Counted from the stretch's first letter, positions 45,320 through 54,581 are shown. The stretch: 64,000 nucleotides of DNA from CFX5 sp023384495 (GCA_048499455.1 JASNZV010000006.1:62001-126000); one strand, 5' to 3'. Translations and numbers: made by a program. The notes: generated by a model not told the origin, from the sequence alone.

Positions 45320-48313
45320 CTATTCTGCAGTGACGGTGACCGTCAAGGGCAACATGACGACATCGTCAGCCAGCCGCCCCCCGCGCCCATCCACCGCAGC
45401 GGGCCGCGCAAAGGTGGCTGGGTCATACCACCCCACCACCAGCCGATAGTCGCCCGGCGCCAGCCCTGCCGGCAGGGCCAACGCAACCGGGTCGATGAGC
45501 ACCTCGCCCGCCAGCCACGAGACAGCCGGGCATTCGCCGTTGCAGGGGACGGTATCCTGCTGGGCGACCGGCGCCCCCCCTTCACCCAACAGATGGACAA
45601 AGCGAACCAGGGCCGTGGCCGGTGTACGTTGCACCTGCCACCCCAGGGTCATGGTGAGTGTGTCGCCGGGGGCGCTGCTGATCACCGCCGGCGCATCCAC
45701 GCCCAATAGCTGCACCGTCTCATCGAATGTGGCGTTCACGGGTAGGGAAAGCGGGGGCAGCGTGAACTGGCGGGCGCGCCCCTGCACCGTGACTTGCGCC
45801 AACGGCAGGCGGCCCACTTCGCGCCCGCCGGCTAACAGGCGAACCATGAGCGGATATTCGCCATGAGGTATGTCGGGGGGAAGGGGCAGGTCATGCCAGT
45901 TCTGAATCGTCTCGCCGGCGCGCCACTCCGTTGTAGGGTAGGCGTCATTGCCGGGTCGGCGTATCTGCTCGCTGACCACGACGCCCTGCGAATCGACCAG
46001 TTGCAGAGCGACAAGATAATCGTCATCCAGCGTCTGCGTTGCGCGCCAGTAGAGCGTGATAGGCAGCAGTTCATTCGGCGCCGCCACATCTTTGCCCAGG
46101 TTATAACCAGTAAGTTCCAGACCGGGCGCAAGTTGCGGGTGTTCGGGCAGGGGCCGATCAGGGGTCAACATTTGGGGTATCAGGGAGCGGGTGATCTCTA
46201 CATGGCCGACGACCGGTTCAATACCGAGTGGCTGCCCGGCGTCATCATAGGCCGGATAGATGCGCCCTGTCGCTTCTTCGTAGACCTTTAGGTGCACCGC
46301 GTATTGACCTGGCGGGAGGCCCGGCAGGATCGGCAAGATATGGTAGCTGGCGGCGGCCTGGCCACTCTCCCAAACGCGGAAGACAGGGTAGTGGTCGCCG
46401 ACGAGCAGATCGTCGACCTGGCCGGCAAGATGGCCCTGATCATCCCTGAGTAAGAGACTGGTCTTCAGGTCATAATCTACCGGTGTTTGCGCCTGCCAGC
46501 GCAACACGAGCCATAGGGTGTGCCCAGCGGGGGACACCTTCTCGGCCAACGCATTGGTAGGCTCGACCAGATCGAGCCGTGTGCGCCCATAGTCCAGCGA
46601 AGTTAACTGTACCTTGTCGGCAAATGTGATGGCGCGGGGAGTTGGATTCTGGTTGACGCGAAAGTCGGGGTTTGCCGGCAAGGCAAAGACTTTGTATGGC
46701 AGCCCAATGTCACGGCCGTCGCTGGCCTCGGTCAATTGTCCATGTTTGCTGAGCAAAAACTCGACCAGGTTTTTGGCGTCATCAAAGACAAAGGCAAACT
46801 CATCAAAGAACGCAGCGTCGCGAATGCGGAACATGCGGGCCAACCGGCGCCCGCGGGTCAGTTCAGCCAGCCGTTGCGGCGCCTGGCCTTCATCGGCGAT
46901 GACTGAGCTGTAGGGGGTCCGATTATGCGTGTAGAACTCGATTGTATAGAAGGGAGACCAGACGCCCTCAGATAGATAGTAATTGGCGGAAAGTGGCAGA
47001 ATCCAGACCGTATCCGGGTTGGTCTGCGCAGCCATCGCCTCGCCCACTGCCACATAGTCGGTCAAAAAGTAACGCCGTGACTTTTCGGGGTCTTGCCAGG
47101 CGCCATAGTAATCACGCACGTCTGTGACTGAACTAAAGAGCAGGAATGGCAAAGGTAGCCAGAGCGCCAGGGGCGCCCAGCGCGTCGCCAGCCGTCGCCC
47201 TACGCACAACATCGCCACTACGGGCAAGATGATAGCAGCCGGCAACATGCCGATCGCGCGCAGCGAATGAGGCGCCCCTTCCACCGTCAGAATCGCCGGC
47301 AGCGAGAAAATCGTAAACCAAAACAGCAAAAACAGATAGCGGAGGTTACGCGCTCGGAGAAGGACAAGCAGCAGCCCCGCCCCAAGCCAGGCCATGAGCA
47401 CCTTGTCAAAGATGGCGCGCTGAGCCGGATTATGGCGGAAATTGGGGTCAGCCGCCGTGACAAACATCGCGCCGGTCTCCCATAGACTATTGAATAGCGC
47501 CAGCAGAGGGGTGCTGCCCGGTTGATGTTGGGCAAAAATTGAAATCTCGGTGGCGCGGGCAAAAAAGTTGTCGGGGTGACTCAGAAAATACGAGCCCAGC
47601 GGGGCAAAGACGATGAGGGCGACCAGACCAATCACCCCCAGCGCCACCACCAAGCGCATTCTAGAAATCGCCGGGCTGCGGGCCAGAAGGAAACCGGCGG
47701 CCATCGTCACCACGATCAGTACCGGGACAAAACGGCTGGCAGTGTAGGTATAGAGGGTCAGGCCGGTCAAGGCCCCGCACATGCAGAGATCAAACCAGGG
47801 AAACCGTTGTGGATTGGCGAGACGCCCCCACGCGCGCCAAAAAAAGACAAAGGTGAGCGTCGCCAACAAGGGCAGGGTGATGGCGCGCAGGCCGATCCGG
47901 CTGAGACTGATATGCCAATAGGAGAAGGCCAAGAACAGGGCGCTCCACCCAGCCACCCAACGCGCGGGCAGTTTGTCGCCACCAAACAGCGCTCGCACCA
48001 TCCAATAGGTGGTGACGACGGTCGCCGCGCCGGCAAGGGCTGCCGCAAGCCGCAGCCCAAAGGGGGAAGCCCCTACCCAATAGACGGTCAGCGCCTGGAG
48101 ATAGAAAAAGAGCGGCTCGCGCCCCTTGTTGCGCTCGAAGAAGATCGAATGATGGCCCTCCAAAATGTCCATCACATCGAGGCCATTGGCCGCTTCATCT
48201 AGCCAGAGGCCTGGCGGCATCTCTGGAAGCCGGTAGACGCGCACGGTTACGGCGGCTGCGAAAAGCGCGATGACAAACAACAGTTCCAGCCAGAACCGGC
48301 GCGACTCACTCAT
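45320..48313 (-). CDS. Large multi-span membrane glycosyltransferase (GT39/PMT-like)
   Basis: About 997 aa. The N-terminal half has roughly ten hydrophobic segments with the GT-C features of the PMT-2/ArnT superfamily: PGLWLDEAANGLDVMDIL near residue 35 (the acidic loop after the first span), FFYLQALTVYWVG and ISRIGLRAITLPLLAT. The C-terminal half (about 450-997) is soluble and beta-rich, with repeated Trp/Leu/Pro motifs (YWRATQTLDDDYLVALQLVDSQG, LGWQVQRTPATALVRFVHLL), perhaps carbohydrate-binding. Probably transfers sugars from lipid donors outside the membrane; donor and acceptor unknown. Starts inside the stop region of the upstream gene (ATGAGTGA overlap). ATG 48313 preferred to GTG 48316. 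Confidence 0.82.
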   Translation of the reverse strand: MSESRRFWLELLFVIALFAAAVTVRVYRLPEMPPGLWLDEAANGLDVMDILEGHHSIFFERNKGREPLFFYLQALTVYWVGASPFGLRLAAALAGAATVVTTYWMVRALFGGDKLPARWVAGWSALFLAFSYWHISLSRIGLRAITLPLLATLTFVFFWRAWGRLANPQRFPWFDLCMCGALTGLTLYTYTASRFVPVLIVVTMAAGFLLARSPAISRMRLVVALGVIGLVALIVFAPLGSYFLSHPDNFFARATEISIFAQHQPGSTPLLALFNSLWETGAMFVTAADPNFRHNPAQRAIFDKVLMAWLGAGLLLVLLRARNLRYLFLLFWFTIFSLPAILTVEGAPHSLRAIGMLPAAIILPVVAMLCVGRRLATRWAPLALWLPLPFLLFSSVTDVRDYYGAWQDPEKSRRYFLTDYVAVGEAMAAQTNPDTVWILPLSANYYLSEGVWSPFYTIEFYTHNRTPYSSVIADEGQAPQRLAELTRGRRLARMFRIRDAAFFDEFAFVFDDAKNLVEFLLSKHGQLTEASDGRDIGLPYKVFALPANPDFRVNQNPTPRAITFADKVQLTSLDYGRTRLDLVEPTNALAEKVSPAGHTLWLVLRWQAQTPVDYDLKTSLLLRDDQGHLAGQVDDLLVGDHYPVFRVWESGQAAASYHILPILPGLPPGQYAVHLKVYEEATGRIYPAYDDAGQPLGIEPVVGHVEITRSLIPQMLTPDRPLPEHPQLAPGLELTGYNLGKDVAAPNELLPITLYWRATQTLDDDYLVALQLVDSQGVVVSEQIRRPGNDAYPTTEWRAGETIQNWHDLPLPPDIPHGEYPLMVRLLAGGREVGRLPLAQVTVQGRARQFTLPPLSLPVNATFDETVQLLGVDAPAVISSAPGDTLTMTLGWQVQRTPATALVRFVHLLGEGGAPVAQQDTVPCNGECPAVSWLAGEVLIDPVALALPAGLAPGDYRLVVGWYDPATFARPAAVDGRGGRLADDVVMLPLTVTVTAE

Positions 48314-50540
48314 CACGGATCTCCACTTCGGTCAGCACAAGTCGATCACCGGGCAGGATGACGCCAGCGCTTTCCACCATCAAGTTCTCAATCGTTTCCG
48401 GGTGATAGATACCGATCAGCAGCCGGTAACGCCCGGGGTTGACCGTCGGTTCCAACTGGATGCGGTGCTCGTCCGTGAATAGTTCGCCCGGCTCCCATGT
48501 GGTCATCGGTGTGTAGCCCAATGTCGGCTCGCTGTCTGCCTGGACCGCCTTGCCTGAGTCATCCAGCTCGGCAACGTGGACCAGGACCTTGTAATTCACC
48601 GGTGGCGTCTGCTGCGCAAACCAATAGAGCCGCAGCACGACCTCCTCGCCGCGGCGCCACTTTGTATCATCCAGGCTGTATCCGAGCAGTCGAACCTGGT
48701 CTTGAAAGTTGGCGTTCAGTGGCGCTGGCTGATGAGCCGGTTTGGAGCGAAGCTGCAAATGGAGAGCAGCCACAATCACGGCCAGCGCAACGCCGCTTCT
48801 CAACAGCCATTTCCGCTTCTGGTGGTGAGGAACCAAGACAAATGCGCCCCAAATGGCCAGCGACGCAATGGAGACGCCATCGGCCAGGCGCCGAGTGGGC
48901 GTCTGATCGAAACGGACGGTGGCGGTGTATCTGCCCGCGGGTAATTCTGCCGTCACCAGACCAAATGGGCCACTTGCCGCAGTCGTCACGGGCCGGCCAT
49001 CCACATACGTCTGCCAACCTGGAAAGTAGATACGCGAAATGTGTAACAAGAAGGGCGCCGGCGCTTCGACCGCCAGCCGGATCAACACCGGGTTCTCTTC
49101 GAGCACCTGTATCCCTGGGGCGACAGCCAGCGGCGGGGCCAGGGTGGCGCCTGGTACGCGCGGCATGGTGAGGCCCCCGCTGGTCGTGCCCAAATAGATC
49201 GGGGTGTAATCGCTAAAGAGCGCGTAGCCCTGCCGCCCTCGTTCAAACAGATCGCGCTTCGTCAATGAAGCATCATCGATATCATACCAGAGCGTCAGCC
49301 GGTCGGGCTGGAGATTGGCTGCGCTTACACTGAGGAACAGGACACCAAGCGCAACCGCCGTTCCCCAACGAGCGGCCACAGGCCACGAAGGCCAGGCGAC
49401 AAGCGCCCCAACAAGTATAGCTGTGCAGAGGGAGGCCAGGCCATAGAGACGCCAAGAGAATTGAATGAATCGGATCAGAGGAGCCGAATCCCAAAAGGGG
49501 CGGGCGAGCTCCAACTGTAACCCCATGATCAGGAGCCAACCCAGCGCCAGAAGGAACAGCCCTCTCCGCAAGCGAGGGTGATGAAATAGCGACGCCAGCA
49601 TTCCGACAAACCCGACCATGGCCAACACCCGGGCAAAGCGAAAGCGGGCCTCGCCTGTGTAAACGAAGACCCATGTGGGCTGTAACAACTCGCGCCAGGA
49701 GAGCAAATTGTCACTTACATTCTTGATGTCGCCCAGCATGTACTCTTCTGTGCGCGTAAACCGCACCTCAGTCAGAGCTGGCAGCCAATAGAATGCCCCA
49801 AGCCCCAGCCCGAGGAACCCGCTGAGCAGAATGGCGGCGAACGCCCGCCCGCGCCCGCGCCAGAGGGCCAAAATCGTGACAAAGATATACGCCGCAGGCA
49901 GAAAAAAGAGCGCGGTGCTGTTGTGCGCCAGCAGAATCCCGGCCACGAGCCCCGCGGCCAGCCAAAGGCGCCAGCGGGCGTCACTGTGGAGCAAGCCATA
50001 GAGCGCCCAAAACAGCCAGGGGAGGAGAGCCAGGGCGATCAGCTCCGCGCCCGCGCCTCGCTCGTACACATTGGTCATGAGGTAGGGGGCCGAGAGATAG
50101 GTGACTGCGCTCAGCCAGGCCGCGGCGCGCACACCGGTCAAGGCGCGCGCAAACAGATAGGCGCCAGCGCCAGCCAAGGCAATAGCCAGTGTAAAGGTCG
50201 CCTTCATGGCGTGAATCAGGCTCAGCCCACCGGCATGAAAACCAAGCGCCACATAACTGACGAGCGGCGGGTAGAACTCGAACAGTGGGGCGCCGTAGTT
50301 GAAGTTGAGATTAGGGCCTAATCGCGGATAGTAGATGCCAAATCGCCAGCCATCCGCCAGTTCAGAGAGCCGGTGGATCCCGATCATCATGTCACCACGA
50401 TTGGGGATCCCCGACTGCCACAGATTGAAGGCAGTAGCCACTGCGCTGAGCAACACAAGGCCCAGCGAAAGAAGGTCGATTCGAGTCCAGGGTAGACAGG
50501 GGGCGGAAGACGCCGATGTGTATGGGCTTTCGGTATGCAA
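48306..50540 (-). CDS. Large multi-span membrane protein (PTPS-related/GT-C-like)
   Basis: 744 aa with about ten hydrophobic spans in residues 25-440 and a beta-rich exported tail. The loop SGIPNRGDMMIGIHRLSELADGWRFGIYYPRLGPN and GAPLFEFYPPLVSY resemble the membrane proteins annotated as 6-pyruvoyl-tetrahydropterin-synthase-related, which are distant GT-C relatives. The tail (about 620-735) has the same kind of motif, LRLYWFAQQTPPVNYKVLVHV, as the tail of the protein at 45320, so the two probably act together on surface glycans. Overlaps that gene by 8 bases. Confidence 0.78.
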   Translation of the reverse strand: MHTESPYTSASSAPCLPWTRIDLLSLGLVLLSAVATAFNLWQSGIPNRGDMMIGIHRLSELADGWRFGIYYPRLGPNLNFNYGAPLFEFYPPLVSYVALGFHAGGLSLIHAMKATFTLAIALAGAGAYLFARALTGVRAAAWLSAVTYLSAPYLMTNVYERGAGAELIALALLPWLFWALYGLLHSDARWRLWLAAGLVAGILLAHNSTALFFLPAAYIFVTILALWRGRGRAFAAILLSGFLGLGLGAFYWLPALTEVRFTRTEEYMLGDIKNVSDNLLSWRELLQPTWVFVYTGEARFRFARVLAMVGFVGMLASLFHHPRLRRGLFLLALGWLLIMGLQLELARPFWDSAPLIRFIQFSWRLYGLASLCTAILVGALVAWPSWPVAARWGTAVALGVLFLSVSAANLQPDRLTLWYDIDDASLTKRDLFERGRQGYALFSDYTPIYLGTTSGGLTMPRVPGATLAPPLAVAPGIQVLEENPVLIRLAVEAPAPFLLHISRIYFPGWQTYVDGRPVTTAASGPFGLVTAELPAGRYTATVRFDQTPTRRLADGVSIASLAIWGAFVLVPHHQKRKWLLRSGVALAVIVAALHLQLRSKPAHQPAPLNANFQDQVRLLGYSLDDTKWRRGEEVVLRLYWFAQQTPPVNYKVLVHVAELDDSGKAVQADSEPTLGYTPMTTWEPGELFTDEHRIQLEPTVNPGRYRLLIGIYHPETIENLMVESAGVILPGDRLVLTEVEIRDE

Positions 50541-50724
50541 GAGAGTGTCAGATCGTCGTGATATGAGCTACAAATGGGCGCCGGTGTAGATGGGAGCCGT
50601 GAGAGCATCTAACCTAAGTATAGCACGCCCGATCTATACAGCAAACCGTACGGGCAGCCAACTCTTCGTGGCAACCATTGGTTGATGAACAACTCGTGCG
50701 GAGCGCTGCAGTCAGTCGCGACGC

Positions 50725-52140
50725 CTATTCAGTCACAGATCGAGCACAGCGAATGCCCACGCGGAAGCTGCGATAGTCTGGTGAATCATGGCCAGGGCGG
50801 TCACCGTGATGGCCCCAGTGGCGGTGCGTAACTCGGCTATACCACCAGTTGTCGTGATAACTACCACCGCGGATCACAAAATACGGATGGGATGTACTGG
50901 GTTTATTCGGGTCCGGTCGAGAGAATTCAGGTCCTTGCGGATTCTCATACGGAGTATGTGTATAGTAAAAGACAGAAAATCGATCGTGCACCCATTCGAA
51001 CATGCTGCCACTCATATCCATCACGCCATAGGGACTAGCCCCGGTAGGGTGCGAACCAACCGGCTCTGTGTCCCCAACGCACTTTGCATAGAAATTGGCG
51101 CGGCTACAATCAGCATCTTCATTGCCCCACGGCCAAATCCGTGTGTCGATCGGCCCACGAGCGGCTTTTTCCCACTCAGCTTCGGTCGGTAGGCGCTTGT
51201 CCATCCACTCACAATAGGTCTGAGCATTCCACCAAGATACATACATCACCGGATAGAAATCATAGTCAGAGTTGTAAAAGTAATTGCCTCGTTTTCGCGA
51301 ACTCGGCAGGCGGGGATGTGGGCACACATTGGCTTCAACGCAGGCTCGGTATTCCTTATTGGTCACTTCGTACTTGTCAATTTCGTACGTATCTAGATAC
51401 ACCGCGTGCAGCGGTCGCTCTCGTGGCTCGATGCACGGGTCGACGGCGCGATCGCAGCCCATCATGAATTCACCCGCTGGAATCTGAATCATTGCGCCAA
51501 TGGCCGGCGGATACAGGAAAGGTTCGACATGAAATGACCATTCAGGCCCCCATGTACGCTCGCCTCGCGCGTTGATCACTGCAACTCGCCAATGATACCA
51601 TGTATCGAGCGCCAGTGTTCCCGGCGCAATGTATGTGGTTTGCAGTGTGGTGTGGAAGACCCGCATCCGCGACGCGCCTGTATCTGCATCCAGATACACT
51701 TCAAAGGTGAAGGGGGCGTCATCCATGGTGTCGATGCGCCATTCAAGAAAGGTGTTGGGACTTTGGTTCACGCTGCCCGGGACGGGTGTCAGTGGCTCGG
51801 GCAGACTGGCGACAGGGCCATAGAGCAACGGCAAATAGATGGGCAGGTTGTTCCAGAGTATAGGCAAATGGACTGTTTGCGTCAGCCCGGTTGGTGGAGG
51901 GATTGTGCCGCTTTCTTCATTTTCTGCAAAGTGGGCGCCGAATTGCCGAAAGGACGGAGCGGCAGCCACTGCTTGCCCAACGTAGGCGCAACATGCCAGG
52001 ACGTCAAAGAGCCACATCCCTAACAAGAGCACGGCAAGGGCGCCACTGGCGACTGCCCCAAGTCTAGTTACTTCCCAACAGCGTCGAAACCTACTTGATC
52101 GTTTCTGAGCATCGCTGGTAGGAATGCAAGATTGAGCCAT
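50725..52140 (-). CDS. Membrane-anchored SUMF1/FGE-fold protein
   Basis: 471 aa. Cytoplasmic start, one transmembrane helix (about 28-50), a fibronectin-like region (about 115-220), and a C-terminal formylglycine-generating-enzyme-like domain: IQIPAGEFMMGCD, EIDKYEVTNKEYRACVEA, VSWWNAQTYCEWMDKRLPTEAEWEKAARG, GVMDMSGSMFEWVHDRF, FVIRGGSYHDNWWYSR, FRVGIRC. The catalytic cysteines expected around the GGSY segment of true FGE are absent, so it is not a sulfatase activator; the fold may bind ligands or modify another substrate. AGAGG precedes the ATG at 52140. It lies downstream of the structured leader at 52232-52565. Confidence 0.87.
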   Translation of the reverse strand: MAQSCIPTSDAQKRSSRFRRCWEVTRLGAVASGALAVLLLGMWLFDVLACCAYVGQAVAAAPSFRQFGAHFAENEESGTIPPPTGLTQTVHLPILWNNLPIYLPLLYGPVASLPEPLTPVPGSVNQSPNTFLEWRIDTMDDAPFTFEVYLDADTGASRMRVFHTTLQTTYIAPGTLALDTWYHWRVAVINARGERTWGPEWSFHVEPFLYPPAIGAMIQIPAGEFMMGCDRAVDPCIEPRERPLHAVYLDTYEIDKYEVTNKEYRACVEANVCPHPRLPSSRKRGNYFYNSDYDFYPVMYVSWWNAQTYCEWMDKRLPTEAEWEKAARGPIDTRIWPWGNEDADCSRANFYAKCVGDTEPVGSHPTGASPYGVMDMSGSMFEWVHDRFSVFYYTHTPYENPQGPEFSRPDPNKPSTSHPYFVIRGGSYHDNWWYSRVTHRHWGHHGDRPGHDSPDYRSFRVGIRCARSVTE

Positions 52141-52231
52141 GGCAACCTCTGTGGCCAATTTGGTTGAGCTTTCAGTTGGTTTTGCCGTTGTCCCCTCATC
52201 ACGAACTGCTTTATCCCGGCTGAGGGGGCAT

Positions 52232-52259
52232 AAAAAAAGCCAGTCCACATCGGGCTGGC
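52232..52259 (-). terminator. Terminator in the SUMF1-gene leader
   Basis: On the reverse strand a hairpin GCCAGCCC/GGACTGGC (one C-A mismatch, five-base loop) is followed by seven T. It lies after the second RNA repeat and about 90 bases before the gene, so it would stop transcription in the leader unless relieved. Confidence 0.7.
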
Positions 52260-52267
52260 CTTATCTG

Positions 52268-52354
52268 CTATACTGAGCTCTGTTTGAAAACCGGAGTTAC
52301 TTGAAGGAGTAAGCGTCTTTGCGAAGTCCAGTTTTCAAAGCAACCGCAGTATAG
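52268..52354 (-). promoter_or_regulatory. Structured leader repeat, gene-proximal copy
   Basis: 87-nt RNA fold on the reverse strand. Closing stem CTATACTG/CAGTATAG (8 bp), an internal loop, a 12-bp stem TTTGAAAACTGG/CCGGTTTTCAAA, and at its end two small hairpins, one with the loop region GCAA and one TTACT/AGTAA. About three-quarters identical to the copy at 52404-52488. The terminator follows nine bases later. Possible riboswitch aptamer; class not recognised. Confidence 0.55.
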
Positions 52355-52403
52355 GCGGCAGCGAGCACTCAACCTGCTGACATGACAATTTCAAGCAAAG
52401 CGT

Positions 52404-52488
52404 CATACTGAACTCTGTTTGAAAACCAGAGTTACCGAAAAAGTAAATCTCTTTGCAGAGTCCGGTCTTCAGAGCAACTGCAGTCTAG
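52404..52488 (-). promoter_or_regulatory. Structured leader repeat, promoter-proximal copy
   Basis: Second copy, about 85 nt, of the same fold: closing stem weaker (TAGACTG/CAGTATG), long stem CTGAAGACCGG/CTGGTTTTCA kept by G-U pairs, a clean CTCT-GCAA-AGAG hairpin and a TTAC/GTAA hairpin. Conserved between copies: GTTGCT on the 5' side, GCAAAGA in the apical part, GTAACTC and CAAACAGAG on the 3' side. The copies are 49 bases apart. Confidence 0.55.
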
Positions 52489-52536
52489 ACCTGTCGACGC
52501 TTCTGAGTGTCAGGTTGCCGCGCCGTGCGCGCCTGT

Positions 52537-52565
52537 AGTATATACTGGCCAGCAACCGGTGTCAA
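52537..52565 (-). promoter_or_regulatory. Near-consensus sigma70 promoter for the SUMF1 gene
   Basis: Reverse strand TTGACA (52560-52565), 17-base spacer, TATACT (52537-52542). The start near 52530 gives a leader of about 390 nt containing both RNA repeats and the terminator. Confidence 0.75.
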
Positions 52566-52607
52566 GCAGCACAGGGAGGCAGGTGTGTCCAGGATTATGG
52601 GTGGTAC

Positions 52608-52640
52608 AGATGACAGTCACTTTTGAAGTGACTGTCATCT
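52608..52640. repeat. REP-like hairpin
   Basis: 15-bp perfect arms (52608-52622 and 52626-52640) with a three-base loop, core ACAGTCACTT as at 26692-26725. Between here and the binding-protein gene at 52935 I see no gene. Confidence 0.85.
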
Positions 52641-52934
52641 TACAAGGGACGCGCCCAGGAGATGCTATCGATGCGTCAACGGTTGACGAGTTGGGGGCAT
52701 TCAGTTACAATGTTGATAAGCGGAGGGTACAGCAAGCTGTGGCATGATGCTGCCTTGGTCAAAGCGCTCCTCGACAACCTTTCTCCGCGATCAGCCGCCC
52801 GCAACAATACCGAGTATTGTCATATATTGTATACCAAATCACGGGCCCAGCCATGCTTGTTAACAACATTCTGTTAACAAATGGCGGTTATCCTGTCCCC
52901 TGTCTCACTCGATCTTCACTTGCAAAGGAGAATC

Positions 52935-54509
52935 ATGATGAAATCTGCCATGCATGTCTGGATAAGGGCGATACTGCTCGGACTGATGCTTGCGCTGTCC
53001 TTGGCGGCCTGCGCCGCGCCGGCGGCTGTCCCCACCACGGGTGAACAGCCCGCAGCGGCGCCGGCTGGGCCCACGGGCCGGCTCACCATCGGCCTCACTA
53101 CCGACATCGCCACCGTCGAGTTGCCCTATGCGCCCGAACGCCAATCCACCAACGCGGCGCAGACGCTCTATGACACGATTGTCTTCGCCGAGGCCGATGG
53201 CGCCTACTCCCCCATGTTGGCCGAAAGCTGGACAGTCTCGGACGATGGTACGACCTACACCTTTAAGCTGCGCGAGGGGGTGACCTTTCACAACGGTGAG
53301 CCGCTCACCGCCGAGGCCGTGGTCTACAGTTGGGAGGTCTACAGCCAGCCCGAAGTGACCTACGCCAGCAACTGGACGATTGCCGACCGCGTCACCGCGA
53401 TCGATGACTACACGGTGGAAATCGCCACCGATGAGCCAAACGCCCTGCTCCTCTCCTACCTCTCCGGTTGGTCGATCATCCCGCCGCAGCACCACGCCGA
53501 GGTAGGCAAAGAGGCGTTTGCCCAGGCGCCGGTCGGTTCGGGCCCGTTTATGTTCAAAGAGTGGATCCGGGGTGAGCGGCTGGTTGTGGTGGCCAACCCC
53601 AACTACTGGCGCGAGGGCTACCCCAAACTGGCCGAGGTGGTCTTCCGCTTCATGCCCGAATCGGCCACGCGTGTGGCCGCCGTGCAGACAGGCGAGATCG
53701 ACGTCGCCCCACGCCTGAGCGCCGAAGAGGCCGACACCATCCGCGGCGCATCCGGGCTGACGGTGCTAACGTACCCCGTGGATCGGGTCTATTACGTCGC
53801 ATTCAACAACATGACCACCGGGCTCGACACACCGATCATGGATGTCAACGTGCGCCGGGCGCTGGCCCACGCGGTGGATGTGCAGACGATCATCGACACC
53901 ATCTTTAGCGGTTACGCCACTCGCGCCGTGGGCTTTGTGGCCGCCGGCAACTTGGGGCACACCCCGGTAGACCCGGTGGCCTATGACCCCGACCTGGCCA
54001 AACAGCTCCTCGCCGACGCCGGCTATCCCGATGGCTTCACCATCGGCATGGCCTGCCCGCAGGCCGCCTACCCCAGCATCAACGAGGTCTGTCAGGCGAT
54101 TCAGGGCTATCTTAGCGATGTGGGCGTCAACGCCGAACTTGACCTAATGGAGGCCAACGCCTTTTGGGATCGAGAGGCCGCCAAAGAATTGCCCCCCCTC
54201 TTTGTCGATAGCTGGTCGCTGACGATTGGCGAATCTTACCCGCGCATGCTCGGCGCGCTGGGCAAAGACCAGAGCTACGCCAACTGGGACGACCCCGCGA
54301 TCCACGACATGCTCAACCAGATCATCACCACCGTCGATGTGGAGGCGCGAGCGCAGTTATACGGCGACCTGCAAGCCTACATCATCGAACAGCAGCCCTT
54401 TATCTTCCTATACATGCCCCAGGCCTTTGAAGGCGTCACCACGCGTGTGCAGAACTATCAGCCGCGCGGCGCCGAAAATTACTTCCTGTGGGATGTGTCG
54501 GTGGAGTAA
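52935..54509 (+). CDS. Peptide ABC transporter substrate-binding lipoprotein
   Basis: 524 aa family-5 solute-binding protein. Lipoprotein signal ending LSLAAC (Cys26), Ala/Pro linker, then LTIGLTTDIATVELPYAPERQS and the family segment TYTFKLREGVTFHNGEPLTAEAVVYSWEVY, GSGPFMFKEWIRGE and NVRRALAHAVDVQTIIDTIFSG. Ligand unknown: peptides, or another compound carried by DppA-like proteins. AAAGGAG precedes ATG at 52935 (a second ATG lies three bases on). First of a forward cluster with two permeases and an MFS protein, but no ATPases. Confidence 0.92.
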   Translation: MMKSAMHVWIRAILLGLMLALSLAACAAPAAVPTTGEQPAAAPAGPTGRLTIGLTTDIATVELPYAPERQSTNAAQTLYDTIVFAEADGAYSPMLAESWTVSDDGTTYTFKLREGVTFHNGEPLTAEAVVYSWEVYSQPEVTYASNWTIADRVTAIDDYTVEIATDEPNALLLSYLSGWSIIPPQHHAEVGKEAFAQAPVGSGPFMFKEWIRGERLVVVANPNYWREGYPKLAEVVFRFMPESATRVAAVQTGEIDVAPRLSAEEADTIRGASGLTVLTYPVDRVYYVAFNNMTTGLDTPIMDVNVRRALAHAVDVQTIIDTIFSGYATRAVGFVAAGNLGHTPVDPVAYDPDLAKQLLADAGYPDGFTIGMACPQAAYPSINEVCQAIQGYLSDVGVNAELDLMEANAFWDREAAKELPPLFVDSWSLTIGESYPRMLGALGKDQSYANWDDPAIHDMLNQIITTVDVEARAQLYGDLQAYIIEQQPFIFLYMPQAFEGVTTRVQNYQPRGAENYFLWDVSVE

Positions 54510-54516
54510 CTCAAGA

Positions 54517-54563
54517 CAGGATACGGAATTCGAGATAGAGCACTATCTGAATCCCGTATCCTG
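54517..54563. terminator. Long intercistronic hairpin between binding protein and permease
   Basis: Arms of about 22 bases (54517-54538 and 54543-54563; CAGGATACGG...CCGTATCCTG, with AGATAG/CTATCT inside, one mismatch and one bulge) around a four-base AGCA loop, 8 bases after the binding-protein stop. Without a T-run it is more likely an mRNA-stabilising or attenuating hairpin that lets the binding protein outnumber the permeases. Confidence 0.6.
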
Positions 54564-54581
54564 AATCTTCTATCCCAACCC

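Noticed and set aside
52268..52488. Identity as a c-di-GMP-I, glycine or other known riboswitch
   Set aside because: The GCAAAG and GTAAC motifs only faintly recall the c-di-GMP class; the two-hairpin docking layout and required bases are missing.
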